This document shows positions 17,151 through 26,028 of a stretch of 64,000 nucleotides of DNA, in pieces. The position numbers and the translations under genes were made by a program. Origin of the DNA: Epibacterium ulvae (lineage in GTDB: Bacteria > Pseudomonadota > Alphaproteobacteria > Rhodobacterales > Rhodobacteraceae). How positions within the stretch are numbered: position 1 is the stretch's first letter; every line of letters begins with the position of its first letter. The notes below the pieces were generated by a model. The model did no database searches. It had not been told where the DNA came from and saw only the letters and a list, made by a program, of their open reading frames with translations. The stretch is from assembly GCF_900102795.1 (NCBI RefSeq), contig NZ_FMWG01000005.1, forward strand, positions 186,001 through 250,000, in the 5' to 3' direction.

Positions 17151-18446
17151 TCAAAGCTCCTGTGCGAGAAGGAGCATGCCGGCAGTTATCTGGCTCAGCT
17201 CATCCTCAGATGTGATATAAGGCGGCATCGTGTAAATATTTTTACCAAAAGGACGTAAAAACACGCCCAGATCGCGCGTCCGCGCGTGAGCAGCATCCGC
17301 AGACACCTGATGCGTCATCTCAATCACGCCAATTGCCCCTAAAACACGCACGTCAGCCACATTTGCAAAGTTGCGAGCAGGTGCTAACTCCTGCTCCATT
17401 TGCTTGGAAAGCGCCTGTACACGCGCTGCCCAGTCCTGTCCCGTTAAAAGATCCAGTGCGGCCTTGGCTGCCACACAGGCCAGAGGGTTGGCCATATAAG
17501 TCGGCCCATGCATGAAGATACCGGGAGTGCCACCGCCGATCCCCTCTGCAACGCGATCATTGGTCAGTGTCGTCGCAAAAGAGATATGCCCCCCCGTCAA
17601 CCCTTTGCCGAGACAAATAATATCAGGCTCAATTGTGGTCAGGTCTGTTGCAAAAAGCGCGCCGGTTCGCCCAAAGCCTGTCGCGATCTCATCAAAGATC
17701 AACAAGATACCAAGTTCATCACAGAGGTGACGCACCTGATTTAGATATTCGGGATGATAGAAATACATTCCACCCGTTCCCTGCACCACGGGTTCCAGAA
17801 TGAAAGCAGCTATTTTATCGCGCCCCGCCTCTAAGACCTCACGCAGCTCTGCCAAGCCATTTTCGCTGGAGACATCACTCCAGTCTTGCCCATAGCGGAT
17901 CGGTGGGCGCGACACGAAATGCTGCACACTCAGCGCGCCCTGAAAAAGATGGTGCATTCCGGTGTCGGGGTCACACACGCTCATGGCTTTCCAGGTGTCG
18001 CCATGATAGCCTGAACGGATCGTCGCAAATTCACTGCGACCTGCAAAACCCATTGCATGCTGATATTGCACCGCCATCTTCATCGCGACCTCAACAGAGA
18101 CCGAGCCAGAATCGCAGTAAAAGATACGTGTCAGACTTTCAGGGGTGATTTCCAGCAACTTTCGACCAAGATCAATGGCGGGATCATGGGTCAGCCCGCC
18201 AAACATCACATGCGGAAGCCGGTCCAGCTGCTCATGGATAGCAGCCGTAATTTCAGCGTTCCGATGTCCATGCATCATGCACCACCAAGATGACATGCCG
18301 TCAATCAGACGTGTGTCGTCATCCAGCGTGATATGAACACCTTCTGCCTCCTTGACGACAAAGGTCGGTCCCGGTTTTGTGACGTTGGTATAAGGATGCC
18401 AGAGATGTTTCTGATCAAATTCTAGCGGGCTCAGCTCGTTGGTCAT
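17151..18446 (-). CDS. bioA: Adenosylmethionine-8-amino-7-oxononanoate aminotransferase
   Basis: Class III PLP enzyme of 431 residues that converts KAPA to DAPA using SAM as the amino donor. KHLWHPYTN near residue 14 and the SSWWCMMHGHRNAEI segment near 51 are BioA-specific. The PLP site DEIATGFGRTGALF is near 247, and the Schiff-base Lys is in CLGKGLTGGHISFATT near 276. It overlaps the upstream bioD stop by four bases and is followed by bioG after three bases. Confidence 0.96.
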   Translation of the reverse strand: MTNELSPLEFDQKHLWHPYTNVTKPGPTFVVKEAEGVHITLDDDTRLIDGMSSWWCMMHGHRNAEITAAIHEQLDRLPHVMFGGLTHDPAIDLGRKLLEITPESLTRIFYCDSGSVSVEVAMKMAVQYQHAMGFAGRSEFATIRSGYHGDTWKAMSVCDPDTGMHHLFQGALSVQHFVSRPPIRYGQDWSDVSSENGLAELREVLEAGRDKIAAFILEPVVQGTGGMYFYHPEYLNQVRHLCDELGILLIFDEIATGFGRTGALFATDLTTIEPDIICLGKGLTGGHISFATTLTNDRVAEGIGGGTPGIFMHGPTYMANPLACVAAKAALDLLTGQDWAARVQALSKQMEQELAPARNFANVADVRVLGAIGVIEMTHQVSADAAHARTRDLGVFLRPFGKNIYTMPPYITSEDELSQITAGMLLLAQEL

Positions 18447-19069
18447 GCCATCGCCTTTTGAATGGTCTCTAGGTCGATGTGTGCTTTAAAGGCTGCACCC
18501 AAGACCTCAGGCGTTAGCGGATCAAGACGCGGCAAACAGCCAAGGTGAGCGACATTGCCAAAGGCGCAAATTGTCTCTTCGACCTGAGGTTCAGACGTAC
18601 CAATAAAAGCCACGCCCACAACACGGCAGCCTGCTTCTGCAAGAGCTTTGAGAGACAACAGACTATGGTTGATCGTGCCAAGCTCGGTCCGGGCGCAGAG
18701 CACGATCGGCGCGCCCCAGGCTGCAAAAAGATCCAGATAAAGTGTCTTTCGATTGAGCGGCACCATAAGGCCGCCTGCCCCTTCAACAATCAATGGGCCG
18801 TCGACACTGGGCAACTGCAGGTGCTTGCAATCTATTTCAACGCCTTCGGCCTCGGCCGACAGATGAGGAGAGGCGGGCAACGTCAATCTATATGCCTCTT
18901 TCAAGACAGGTTGCCCTGTAAGGCGGGTGATACAGGTGCTGTCCGTTTCATCTGCGAGACCGGATTGAACAGGCTTCCAATAACTGGCCCCCAGCGCCAG
19001 TGTCAGCCCAGCAGAAAAGACAGTTTTGCCAATGTCTGTATCAGTCCCAGCTACAACAAGAGCGGTCAT
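18443..19069 (-). CDS. bioD: Dethiobiotin synthetase
   Basis: A 208-residue P-loop ligase that closes the ureido ring of dethiobiotin from DAPA, CO2 and ATP. It has the phosphate loop GTDTDIGKTVFSAGL near residues 8-22, substrate segment SYWKPVQSGL near 29-38, and VEGAGGLMVPL near 95. At 208 residues it is close to the family norm. Both ends overlap neighbours by four bases (bioF upstream, bioA downstream), which points to translational coupling through the operon. Confidence 0.95.
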   Translation of the reverse strand: MTALVVAGTDTDIGKTVFSAGLTLALGASYWKPVQSGLADETDSTCITRLTGQPVLKEAYRLTLPASPHLSAEAEGVEIDCKHLQLPSVDGPLIVEGAGGLMVPLNRKTLYLDLFAAWGAPIVLCARTELGTINHSLLSLKALAEAGCRVVGVAFIGTSEPQVEETICAFGNVAHLGCLPRLDPLTPEVLGAAFKAHIDLETIQKAMA

Positions 19070-20205
19070 GTTCGCTGCTCCATCTCATAAGCCAGGTCGG
19101 TAAACATCTGTGTTATCACATCTTGTGAGACGTTGGGCGTTATAGACAACCGCAAACGCGCGGTTCCTCTTGGCACGGTTGGCGGCCGTATGGGACGTAT
19201 ATCGTACCCGCGCTCTTGCATCTTAGCAGCGACGGCAAGTGCTGATTTGTCTTCGCCAAGGACTACCGGCAAGATTTGGGTCTCATAGGATTTTAACCCA
19301 CAAAGCCGCGCGGCTTCGGTCTGTGCATGCTGTACCGTTTCATACGCGCGGCGTTGCAAACCGGGGGTGTCCTTTAGCAACCGGAGTACGGCCCGCACTA
19401 AGGCTGCATTCAGAGGCGAAGGGGCTGTCGCGTAAATAAAGGCACGCGCCTTGTTCACCAGCATATCGATCAAAAGGCGATGACCACAGATAAGTGCCCC
19501 TGAAACGCCGAGCGCTTTGCCACAGGTATGCAGACTCAACACATGGGACTGAGCTGCAATCTGATGTGCTACTCCACGTCCATTGGGGCCAAACACGCCC
19601 GTGGCATGAGCTTCATCGATAATAAGGCAGGCCTCATGATGAAGCGCTAAAGCATTCAAATGACCAAGAGGTGCTATGTCTCCATCCATAGAGTAGACCG
19701 CCTCGACTGCAATCCAGATCTGACCAGTTCCACCCTCGGCTCGCCATTGCGCGATCTGAGCCGCAGCATCATTCGCATCATTATGGGCAAAGCTGCGCAC
19801 ATCCGCGCGCCCCAAGCGCATCCCATCATGCGTACTGGCGTGGATCAGTGCGTCATACAGCACCAGATCCCCTTGCAACGGCAGGGTTGAAAACAGAGCA
19901 AGGTTTGCATTGAAACCACCGCCCATAAACAATGCCGCATCAGTCCCAAAGAACGCAGCAGCTTCATTTTCGAGCGCGACATGTTCATCTGCATTACCGC
20001 GCAACAACCGAGAGCCGCCCGCACCAACTGGCACGCCGCGCGCAATTGCTGAGGCTGCCGCCTCGCGCAATGCATCACTTTCGGCAAGACCCAGATAGTC
20101 ATTTGACGCAAAATCATAGCCAGCGCGTGGCATTAGACTGCGGTATCGGCCCCGCGTGTGCAAAGCCGATAGTATTTTATCCTGCCGCGCAAAGAGTTCT
20201 GTCAT
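19066..20205 (-). CDS. bioF: 8-amino-7-oxononanoate synthase
   Basis: PLP-dependent alpha-oxoamine synthase of 379 residues that joins pimeloyl-ACP/CoA and L-alanine with loss of CO2. Landmarks are the early FASNDYLGLAESDALR, GAGGSRLLRGN near 62, DEAHATGVFGPNGRG near 199, and the Schiff-base Lys in LHTCGKALGVSGALI near 226-240. It starts within the stop codon of bioB (TAATG) and overlaps bioD by four bases. Confidence 0.95.
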   Translation of the reverse strand: MTELFARQDKILSALHTRGRYRSLMPRAGYDFASNDYLGLAESDALREAAASAIARGVPVGAGGSRLLRGNADEHVALENEAAAFFGTDAALFMGGGFNANLALFSTLPLQGDLVLYDALIHASTHDGMRLGRADVRSFAHNDANDAAAQIAQWRAEGGTGQIWIAVEAVYSMDGDIAPLGHLNALALHHEACLIIDEAHATGVFGPNGRGVAHQIAAQSHVLSLHTCGKALGVSGALICGHRLLIDMLVNKARAFIYATAPSPLNAALVRAVLRLLKDTPGLQRRAYETVQHAQTEAARLCGLKSYETQILPVVLGEDKSALAVAAKMQERGYDIRPIRPPTVPRGTARLRLSITPNVSQDVITQMFTDLAYEMEQRT

Positions 20206-21182
20206 TAGCGACTGCCGTCACAACCCACGGCCATGGCCTGAATGCCCAGGCGATCAAACAGGGCCTGATCGCTGTCTTCTTCTGGATTGTCAGCTGTTAA
20301 CAGCGTATCTCCAACAAAGATCGAATTTGCCCCCGCAAAGAAACACATCGCCTGCAACTCATCTGTCATATCCGTGCGACCTGCCGACAAACGCACATGA
20401 GATTTGGGCATGAGAATCCGGGCAAGCGCAATCGTGCGGACGAATTCGATCGGGTCCAGCTTTGCAACGTCCGCAAGCGGTGTATCGGGGATCGGGATCA
20501 GCATGTTTACCGGCACGGAGTCTGGATGCGCCTCAAGTGTTGCAAGCGCCAGCAGCATATCGATGCGGTCCATCTGCTGCTCACCCATACCGACGATCCC
20601 GCCTGCACAGACTTTGATCCCCGCTTCGCGCACACGATTTAGCGTGTCGATACGATCCGCAAAGGTCCGCGTGGTGATGATTTCTTTATAATAACGTTCT
20701 GAGGTATCGATGTTGTGGTTGTAATAGTCCAACCCTGCGTCCCGCAACCGGAACACCTGATCCTCTTCCAGCATGCCCAATGTCATGCAGGTTTCCATAC
20801 CCAATTCTTTAACGCCATGGATCATCGCTTCAAGTGCGTCCATGTCGCGCTCTTTAGGCGAGCGCCAAGCAGCCCCCATGCAATAGCGGGTTGCGCCACC
20901 TGCCTTGGCCTTGCGCGCCTCCGCGATAACGCGTTCCACCTCAATCAATTTGGCTGCCGAGAGCTTTGCTCCATTGCGCGCGGACTGAGAACAATACGCA
21001 CAGTCTTCTGGGCACCCCCCTGTCTTGATAGACAAGAGTTTTGATTTTTGAACCTGATTGGGGTCAAAGTGCTGCCGGTGCACTGATTGCGCCTGAAAGA
21101 GAAGATCCATGAAGGGCTGGTTGTACAACGCGTCGGCTTCTTCGCGTGTCCAGTCGGTGCGGATGGGGGCTGCGTCCAGCAT
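20205..21182 (-). CDS. bioB: Biotin synthase
   Basis: Radical SAM enzyme of 325 residues that inserts sulphur into dethiobiotin. The [4Fe-4S] motif is [13 protein letters not shown] near residues 56-68. Residues expected to bind the auxiliary [2Fe-2S] cluster and substrate lie in [13 protein letters not shown] (near 100), ETCMTLGM (near 130), [12 protein letters not shown] (near 192) and the late SAGRTDM (near 265). It is the first gene of the six-gene operon, with two BioR-type operators 20-72 bases upstream of its start. Confidence 0.97.
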   Translation of the reverse strand: MLDAAPIRTDWTREEADALYNQPFMDLLFQAQSVHRQHFDPNQVQKSKLLSIKTGGCPEDCAYCSQSARNGAKLSAAKLIEVERVIAEARKAKAGGATRYCMGAAWRSPKERDMDALEAMIHGVKELGMETCMTLGMLEEDQVFRLRDAGLDYYNHNIDTSERYYKEIITTRTFADRIDTLNRVREAGIKVCAGGIVGMGEQQMDRIDMLLALATLEAHPDSVPVNMLIPIPDTPLADVAKLDPIEFVRTIALARILMPKSHVRLSAGRTDMTDELQAMCFFAGANSIFVGDTLLTADNPEEDSDQALFDRLGIQAMAVGCDGSR

Positions 21183-21201
21183 GCGATCTCCTGCGGTTAT
21201 T

Positions 21202-21254
21202 TTATCTATAAAAAAGGCGCACCTCTACGGCGCGACGGGACGTGTTATAGATAA
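21202..21254. promoter_or_regulatory. Two BioR-type operator boxes upstream of bioB
   Basis: TTATCTATAA at 21202-21211 and its exact reverse complement TTATAGATAA at 21245-21254, 43 bases apart. This matches the palindromic TTATMKATAA-like site known for BioR, the GntR-family biotin repressor of alphaproteobacteria. The first box lies 20 bases before the bioB start, so the pair probably brackets or covers its promoter. No bioR gene is in the window. The divergent fructokinase starts 165 bases away. Confidence 0.85.
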
Positions 21255-21418
21255 ATCCTCATCTTCCACGCAAGACATTAAACAAAATCCACGCAGATAA
21301 TTCATCACTTCAATTTACTTATTGACTCTCCCCCACCTAAAGATGTGATAGGATATCGCAAATACCCTGCCCTCCCGGCCTTCTTCAGACGGCCGCTTTG
21401 AAAAAAGGACGCGTTCGA

Positions 21419-22351
21419 ATGATTTTATGCTCTGGGGAAGCTTTGATCGATATGCTGCCGGGACAGACTGCTGACGGCGCACTGGCACATGTGCCCCATT
21501 GCGGCGGAGCCGTTTTCAACACAGCCATAGGGCTTGGGCGCCTAGGCGCACCAGTCAGCTTCTTTTCAGCTATCTCAACGGATGGTTTTGGAGATATGCT
21601 ACGGCAAGCACTGGAAGCCTCAGACGTGGATACATCTCTTGTGGTGCGCCCGGATCGGCTGACGACGCTGGCTATGGTCCATCTTAAGGATGGGCATGCA
21701 AATTATAGCTTTTACGATGAAAACAGCGCTGGCGCGATGCTGACTTCAGAAGATCTGCCCCCACTCCTGCCACATTTAGATGCATTGTTTTTCGGGGGCA
21801 TTAGCTTGTGCAACGCGCCCGCTGCAGACAGCTACCTAGCGTTCGCAGAACGGGTCAAAGGGCAGGCACCAATTATGATCGACCCGAATGTGCGCCCCGG
21901 CTTTGCAAAAGACGAAACGGCCTATCGCAATCGTCTCACACGGTTTTTAGGCGTCGCGCAAATCGTCAAGCTTTCGGACGAAGATTTGAACTGGTTCGTG
22001 CCCGGCAACATCCCTCTAGAGGATAAAGCAAATCGTATTTTAGAACATGGTCCCAGCCTATTGCTGCTGACCAAAGGCAGCGAGGGTGCGGTCGCTTTTC
22101 AAAGGAACGGAGACACCATTCCTGTCGCGGCGCAAAAGGCTGATGTCATTGACACAGTTGGTGCAGGCGACACGTTCAATTCAGGCTTTCTGACTGCTCT
22201 ATATGAACGCAGCCTGATCCCATCCGCCGCCAAAGGTGCGCTATCAGGCACGGATATGACAGACTGCCTTTCGTTTGCAGCACAAGTTGCTGCAATCACA
22301 GTGTCACGCAAAGGAGCAAATCCGCCCTGGCGCTCCGAATTGCCAAACTAA
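21419..22351 (+). CDS. PfkB-family carbohydrate kinase, probable fructokinase
   Basis: A 310-residue ribokinase-like sugar kinase, probably making fructose 6-phosphate. The opening MILCSGEALIDMLPG and the CGGAVFNTAIGLGRLG segment (near residue 30) are typical of the group. The catalytic base and anion hole are in DTVGAGDTFNSGFL near residue 243-256, and ATP-site SEGAVAF lies near 221. The ATG at 21419 is preferred over a TTG at 21398; aaagga lies about 12 bases upstream. The next gene is a D-lyxose/D-mannose isomerase, which supports a hexose role. Confidence 0.85.
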   Translation: MILCSGEALIDMLPGQTADGALAHVPHCGGAVFNTAIGLGRLGAPVSFFSAISTDGFGDMLRQALEASDVDTSLVVRPDRLTTLAMVHLKDGHANYSFYDENSAGAMLTSEDLPPLLPHLDALFFGGISLCNAPAADSYLAFAERVKGQAPIMIDPNVRPGFAKDETAYRNRLTRFLGVAQIVKLSDEDLNWFVPGNIPLEDKANRILEHGPSLLLLTKGSEGAVAFQRNGDTIPVAAQKADVIDTVGAGDTFNSGFLTALYERSLIPSAAKGALSGTDMTDCLSFAAQVAAITVSRKGANPPWRSELPN

Positions 22352-22389
22352 TCTTCCTCAGTTCCTCTCACACTAGGTTGTAACATCGT

Positions 22390-23055
22390 ATGAAACGTTC
22401 TCAAATCAATGAAATCCTGCACGAAGGTCATGCCTTCATGAAGCAATTTGGGGTCATCCTCCCCCCCTTTTCAAGCTGGAGCCCCGAGCAAATGCGCGGA
22501 GACGAAGCCAAACTGATCCGCGACCGCGGTCTGGGATGGGACATAACCGACTATGGCCAAGGCAAATTTGACGAATTGGGCCTCTTTCTCTTTACCACAC
22601 GCAACGGCGCCGTCGAAGATCTGAGCACAGGGCGCGGTATGCTTTACGCGGAAAAGATCATGATCACCCGTGAAAACCAACTGTCGCCCATGCACCGTCA
22701 TAACCTCAAAGCTGAGGACATCATCAACCGTGGCGGCGGCGATCTGATCATTGAATTGTTTGCCCCAGATGCGAAGGGCAATATTGATCGCAGTTCAGAT
22801 GTAACAGTCCCCTCTGATGGCATACTGCGTACCTTGCCCGCAGGTGGCAAACTCTGCCTCAAACCCGGCGAAAGCGTTACGCTGATGCCTGGGATCTGGC
22901 ATGCCTTCTGGGCCGAAAAAGGCGATTGTCTGATTGGAGAGGTCTCAACCGTAAATGATGATCGCACCGACAATGTGTTTGAAATGAAAATTGGACGTTT
23001 CGCGAAGGTCGAAGAAGACGTAGCGCCCGACCATTTGCTCGTGTCTGACTACTAA
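22390..23055 (+). CDS. D-lyxose/D-mannose ketol-isomerase (cupin)
   Basis: A 221-residue cupin of the D-lyxose isomerase family, enzymes that interconvert D-lyxose and D-xylulose and usually also D-mannose and D-fructose. Metal ligands are in SPMHRHNLKAEDIINRGGG (His 102 and His 104 region, Glu near 109) and MPGIWHAFWAEKGD (His near 173). With the fructokinase 38 bases upstream it gives a short mannose-to-fructose-6-phosphate route. A strong terminator follows. Confidence 0.85.
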   Translation: MKRSQINEILHEGHAFMKQFGVILPPFSSWSPEQMRGDEAKLIRDRGLGWDITDYGQGKFDELGLFLFTTRNGAVEDLSTGRGMLYAEKIMITRENQLSPMHRHNLKAEDIINRGGGDLIIELFAPDAKGNIDRSSDVTVPSDGILRTLPAGGKLCLKPGESVTLMPGIWHAFWAEKGDCLIGEVSTVNDDRTDNVFEMKIGRFAKVEEDVAPDHLLVSDY

Positions 23056-23075
23056 TTACTTGTATGTAAAATAAA

Positions 23076-23106
23076 AAGCCCGGCTGATTTCAGCCGGGCT
23101 TTTTTG
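23076..23106. terminator. Bidirectional Rho-independent terminator
   Basis: Stem aagcccggctg (23076-23086)/cagccgggctt (23091-23101) with a 4-base loop. A T-run follows on the plus strand and an A-run precedes it, so it serves both the isomerase gene and the convergent acidic-protein gene. Confidence 0.93.
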
Positions 23107-23119
23107 TATTCACATTGCC

Positions 23120-25270
23120 TTAGGCAAGTAGCAAATCGTCTTCATCTGCGTCGTCAGGTGTTTCTTCTTCTGGAAGCTCCACCAATGGCACGCCGGCGAT
23201 GTATTCCACATCGTATTGGCCTGCTTTATCGTTATCACCACCTTCAGGGATGTATTTAAGGTCATCCACAGCCCCCGAGCCGACAAGATTTACGTCAAAT
23301 GCACTGACGCCTGCCACGTTGATATCAAGGGTGAACAGGCTATTGTCGCCAGTCGCTGGAATATCAAGTGACTGCAGTAAATCGCCGTCTGCGTTGAACA
23401 GATCAACAGATCCACCAGCTTCTTCAACATCCAGAATGTTGAGGCTAACCACTTCGGATGGCACTTCAAAATCAAAACTGATCGTTCCACCGCCTGCGTT
23501 GTCATCAGGATCGGAGCTGTCATTGTCTTCAGAGATGATCACCGCGTTGCCCTGATCGGAGAAGGACAGATCCGTGTCGCCGCCAGTTGGTGCATTGGTA
23601 TCAAAGATCATCGCATCGTTTTCACTGTCGTCAGCATCACCATTGCGTTGTGCAGATACTGTAACACCTTGGAATTGATCAGCAACCACATCCCCGGCAG
23701 AGGCATCATCGAAATCAACCATAACCGTATTTGGATCATGTGGTTCAGTCACCACCGCATCCTGTGTTGCAGTAACTTCGATGTTGTCCAAAGTGATTTG
23801 CTCATTTGAAGCAGAGATTTTTGACACGAAACGGAATTCGACCTCACCGGAGACATCATCCAAGATCCCCCCCTGATAGGTGAGCGACGTGTCATCCTGC
23901 ACGATTTCATTTCCAGTCCGGTCTCCAACGAGAGCCGTGCCATCAGCGTTCACTTCAAACTTATCGAGTGTCGTCCAGCTGCCGTCATCAAGACGGACCT
24001 GCAGCAACAACTTGTCGCCATAAGCTCCGCCATTTTCAAACAAGCTTGGATCATTTACACGCGCATCAAAACTGATTTCGACATCGCCTTCAGCTTCAAC
24101 CGGAGCAAGCCGTAGAACACCATCATTGTGGCCATCGGTGACCAGCTCACCATCACGAACATCCCAACGTCCGTCACGCACAATGGCGTCGCTTTGGGCT
24201 GGGTCGTTGATATCTTCAAAATCTTCAGACAACAAAACTGTTTCGACCGGCTGCGCAGGCACGCCGTCTACTTCTTGCGTTGCCGTCACAGAGACGTTGT
24301 CGACCTTAATAACCTCGTTGTTTGCGCTGATATCTGAAACGATACGGAACTGCGCCGTATCTGACACATCATCCAGCACGCCGCCCGAATAGGTCACGGT
24401 TGCGCCTGAAGTGTCAAAAGATTGTCCGGTTTCAGACCCGACTAACGCTGTGCCCGCATCATTGACTTGATATTCATCCAGCAGGACCCATTCACCATTG
24501 TCCAAACGCACCTCGATGCGAAGGCTGTCCGCATACTGCCCTGAATTTTCGAAAACATAGGTATTGTGTGTGGTCAGATCGAGTGTCAAAGACACCGGCC
24601 CCTCGGTGGCAACCTCGTTAAATGTCAGCGTGCCATCATTGGCCCCATTGGTAACCAGCTTGTCATATGCAGCCACCCAGCCATCGTTACTTTCAACGAT
24701 CGAGCTGTCTGAAGGTGTGTAGATATCATCGAAATCGTCAAACAAGACTTCGGTCGATACAAAAACTGGATCCGCATCAGGCGTGTCACCGGTCGTAAGA
24801 ACCTGACCATTACCGCCATCACTGTCAACCACGACAGCAAAGCTATCGAGATCCAGATCAGAAAGCGACAGTGGGCCATCATCTGAGAACAATGTAAAGT
24901 TGGCCTGAGGCACTTCACCTTGCGTAGAGCCATCAACAGTTCCGAACTGAACGCCAATGTCGTAATCTTGCGCAACCTGTGCACCGTTTGACAGTGAATT
25001 TACACTGTCCGCCGCAGCCTGAACGGATGTCACTGGAGAGAAGATTGAACCCGTGTTGGGTTCTGGTGAGAAGTTCAGCGACCCCAGAGTGCTATCATCT
25101 GACAGGTCGAAGAAGACCCCATCAAAATCGAGCGGCTTTGCAGTCGGATCGGCGGGACGGACAACGACGAACAAATTACCATTGTCGGTCTCCTTGATGA
25201 ACACCTCAGCAACCGGGTCACATCCCACGGTTACGACAACGGAATTACCTGTATCTGCATTATCGGTCAT
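23120..25270 (-). CDS. Large acidic protein with duplicated domain, probably secreted
   Basis: A 716-residue, strongly acidic, Asn/Gly/Thr-rich protein I cannot name. The start at 25270 (MTDNADTGNSVVVTVG) has ggag 7 bases upstream; the longer frame from 25321 is not supported. An N-terminal region (to about 160) is followed by two copies of a roughly 160-residue domain sharing LVTxGxNDGxL, VFENxGxYxDxLxxxVRLDxGxW, TALVGxxTG, YxGGxLDDVS and NxxVTATQ. A third, unrelated beta-rich region follows. There is no Sec signal. The end, EETPDDADEDDLLLA, is acidic with a short hydrophobic tip, as in many type I secretion substrates, but no RTX repeats are seen. No exporter is adjacent. An extracellular or surface role is inference. 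Confidence 0.6.
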   Translation of the reverse strand: MTDNADTGNSVVVTVGCDPVAEVFIKETDNGNLFVVVRPADPTAKPLDFDGVFFDLSDDSTLGSLNFSPEPNTGSIFSPVTSVQAAADSVNSLSNGAQVAQDYDIGVQFGTVDGSTQGEVPQANFTLFSDDGPLSLSDLDLDSFAVVVDSDGGNGQVLTTGDTPDADPVFVSTEVLFDDFDDIYTPSDSSIVESNDGWVAAYDKLVTNGANDGTLTFNEVATEGPVSLTLDLTTHNTYVFENSGQYADSLRIEVRLDNGEWVLLDEYQVNDAGTALVGSETGQSFDTSGATVTYSGGVLDDVSDTAQFRIVSDISANNEVIKVDNVSVTATQEVDGVPAQPVETVLLSEDFEDINDPAQSDAIVRDGRWDVRDGELVTDGHNDGVLRLAPVEAEGDVEISFDARVNDPSLFENGGAYGDKLLLQVRLDDGSWTTLDKFEVNADGTALVGDRTGNEIVQDDTSLTYQGGILDDVSGEVEFRFVSKISASNEQITLDNIEVTATQDAVVTEPHDPNTVMVDFDDASAGDVVADQFQGVTVSAQRNGDADDSENDAMIFDTNAPTGGDTDLSFSDQGNAVIISEDNDSSDPDDNAGGGTISFDFEVPSEVVSLNILDVEEAGGSVDLFNADGDLLQSLDIPATGDNSLFTLDINVAGVSAFDVNLVGSGAVDDLKYIPEGGDNDKAGQYDVEYIAGVPLVELPEEETPDDADEDDLLLA
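23757..24765 (-). repeat. Intragenic domain duplication
   Basis: Two copies of one domain of about 163 residues within the acidic protein, at about 24276-24765 and 23757-24247. The copies share long blocks (for example YADSLRIEVRLDNGEW versus YGDKLLLQVRLDDGSW, and GGVLDDVSDTAQFRIVSDIS versus GGILDDVSGEVEFRFVSKIS). They have diverged at the DNA level, so the duplication is not recent. Confidence 0.85.
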
Positions 25271-25599
25271 AACTGTCTCCACAAAATCTAGCAGCTCCGC
25301 GAATAAACATAAATTTAACAATACATTCTGCTAAAAATCTTGAGAGGCACACAAATCAGAAACAATGCCTACACCCTCCCCCTATTGCACCTCAATTGCA
25401 GAACATTCTTCAAATTTTGTGCAAACAATCCCTTCCTTTTCCCTTCTTTGTTTCGCCACACCCGATCCTTTTGGGCATGATTCGAACACATTTTCTCCGC
25501 TCCTCCACACATTAGGACAGCGGCACTCGCCTCGCCCTAATCAAAAGGCGTGCGTAAATTTTCCCTTGTAAATCACGCTGGCGTAGTATTGTGTCTCCA

Positions 25600-25785
25600 G
25601 CGATGGTTCCCAATCGCCCAAGGCTGATGGGAATAATAGGGAATACGGTGAGGTGTAGCCATCAGGCGCCAACCCCGTAGCTGCCCCCGCAACTGTAAGC
25701 GGTGAGCGACTCCAATTGATATCCACTGGGATCTTCCCGGGAAGGATGGAGAAAGCTTCGACCCGCGAGTCAGGAGACCTGCCAT
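25600..25785 (+). ncRNA. Cobalamin riboswitch
   Basis: Clear AdoCbl-type aptamer. The conserved elements appear in order: ggttcc near 25605, taggGAATacGGTGaggtg near 25638, the B12 box gctgcccccgcaactgtaagcgg at 25679-25702 (in parts), atccactggg near 25720, cggGAAGG near 25739, and the 3' side cccgcgAGTCAGGAGACCtgcc at 25762-25783 (in parts). High cobalamin should switch off the downstream genes. It is followed by a Shine-Dalgarno-blocking hairpin and then the 42-residue ORF and the metal ABC transporter. Confidence 0.97.
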
Positions 25786-25877
25786 CGCTATACGGACTGA
25801 CTTGGGCGGGGTGTCCAAGCGGGATGTGCGGCCATTTGGGGTAGCCCCAATATAGCCGTAACACCTGTTCCAATGCC

Positions 25878-25894
25878 CCTCCTTATGAAGGAGG
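25878..25894 (+). promoter_or_regulatory. Hairpin sequestering the Shine-Dalgarno (riboswitch expression platform)
   Basis: cctcctt (25878-25884) pairs perfectly with aaggagg (25888-25894) around an atg loop. The right arm is the near-ideal Shine-Dalgarno, 6 bases ahead of the ATG at 25900. This fits a cobalamin riboswitch that blocks ribosome entry. The alternative pairing that frees the site was not worked out. Confidence 0.7.
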
Positions 25895-25899
25895 TGGCG

Positions 25900-26028
25900 A
25901 TGCGCCAGAAACAGAACTTTGCGATTTTACGAAATCGCTGCATTACAGAGATGAGCAGTGTGATGCTTGTCGCCGCTGCAATCGCGGTATCAGGTTTGCT
26001 TTGGGTCGCAATTTGGGTTGTGATTTGA
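25900..26028 (+). CDS. 42-residue single-span membrane peptide ahead of the metal ABC transporter
   Basis: Begins MRQKQNFAILRNRC and ends with one hydrophobic span, VMLVAAAIAVSGLLWVAIWV, preceded by basic residues, so the N-terminus is probably inside. The ribosome site aaggagg is the strongest in the window and is under riboswitch control. The stop overlaps the ATPase start by one base (TGATG), so the ATPase is translated by coupling. It could be a small transporter subunit or a leader whose translation opens the operon. No His-rich metal motif is present, unlike CbtB. I do not recognise a family. Confidence 0.75.
   Translation: MRQKQNFAILRNRCITEMSSVMLVAAAIAVSGLLWVAIWVVI

Noticed and set aside
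23120-25270. RTX adhesin
   Set aside because: The protein is acidic and Gly/Asp-rich, but the nonapeptide GGxGxDxUx repeats are missing.
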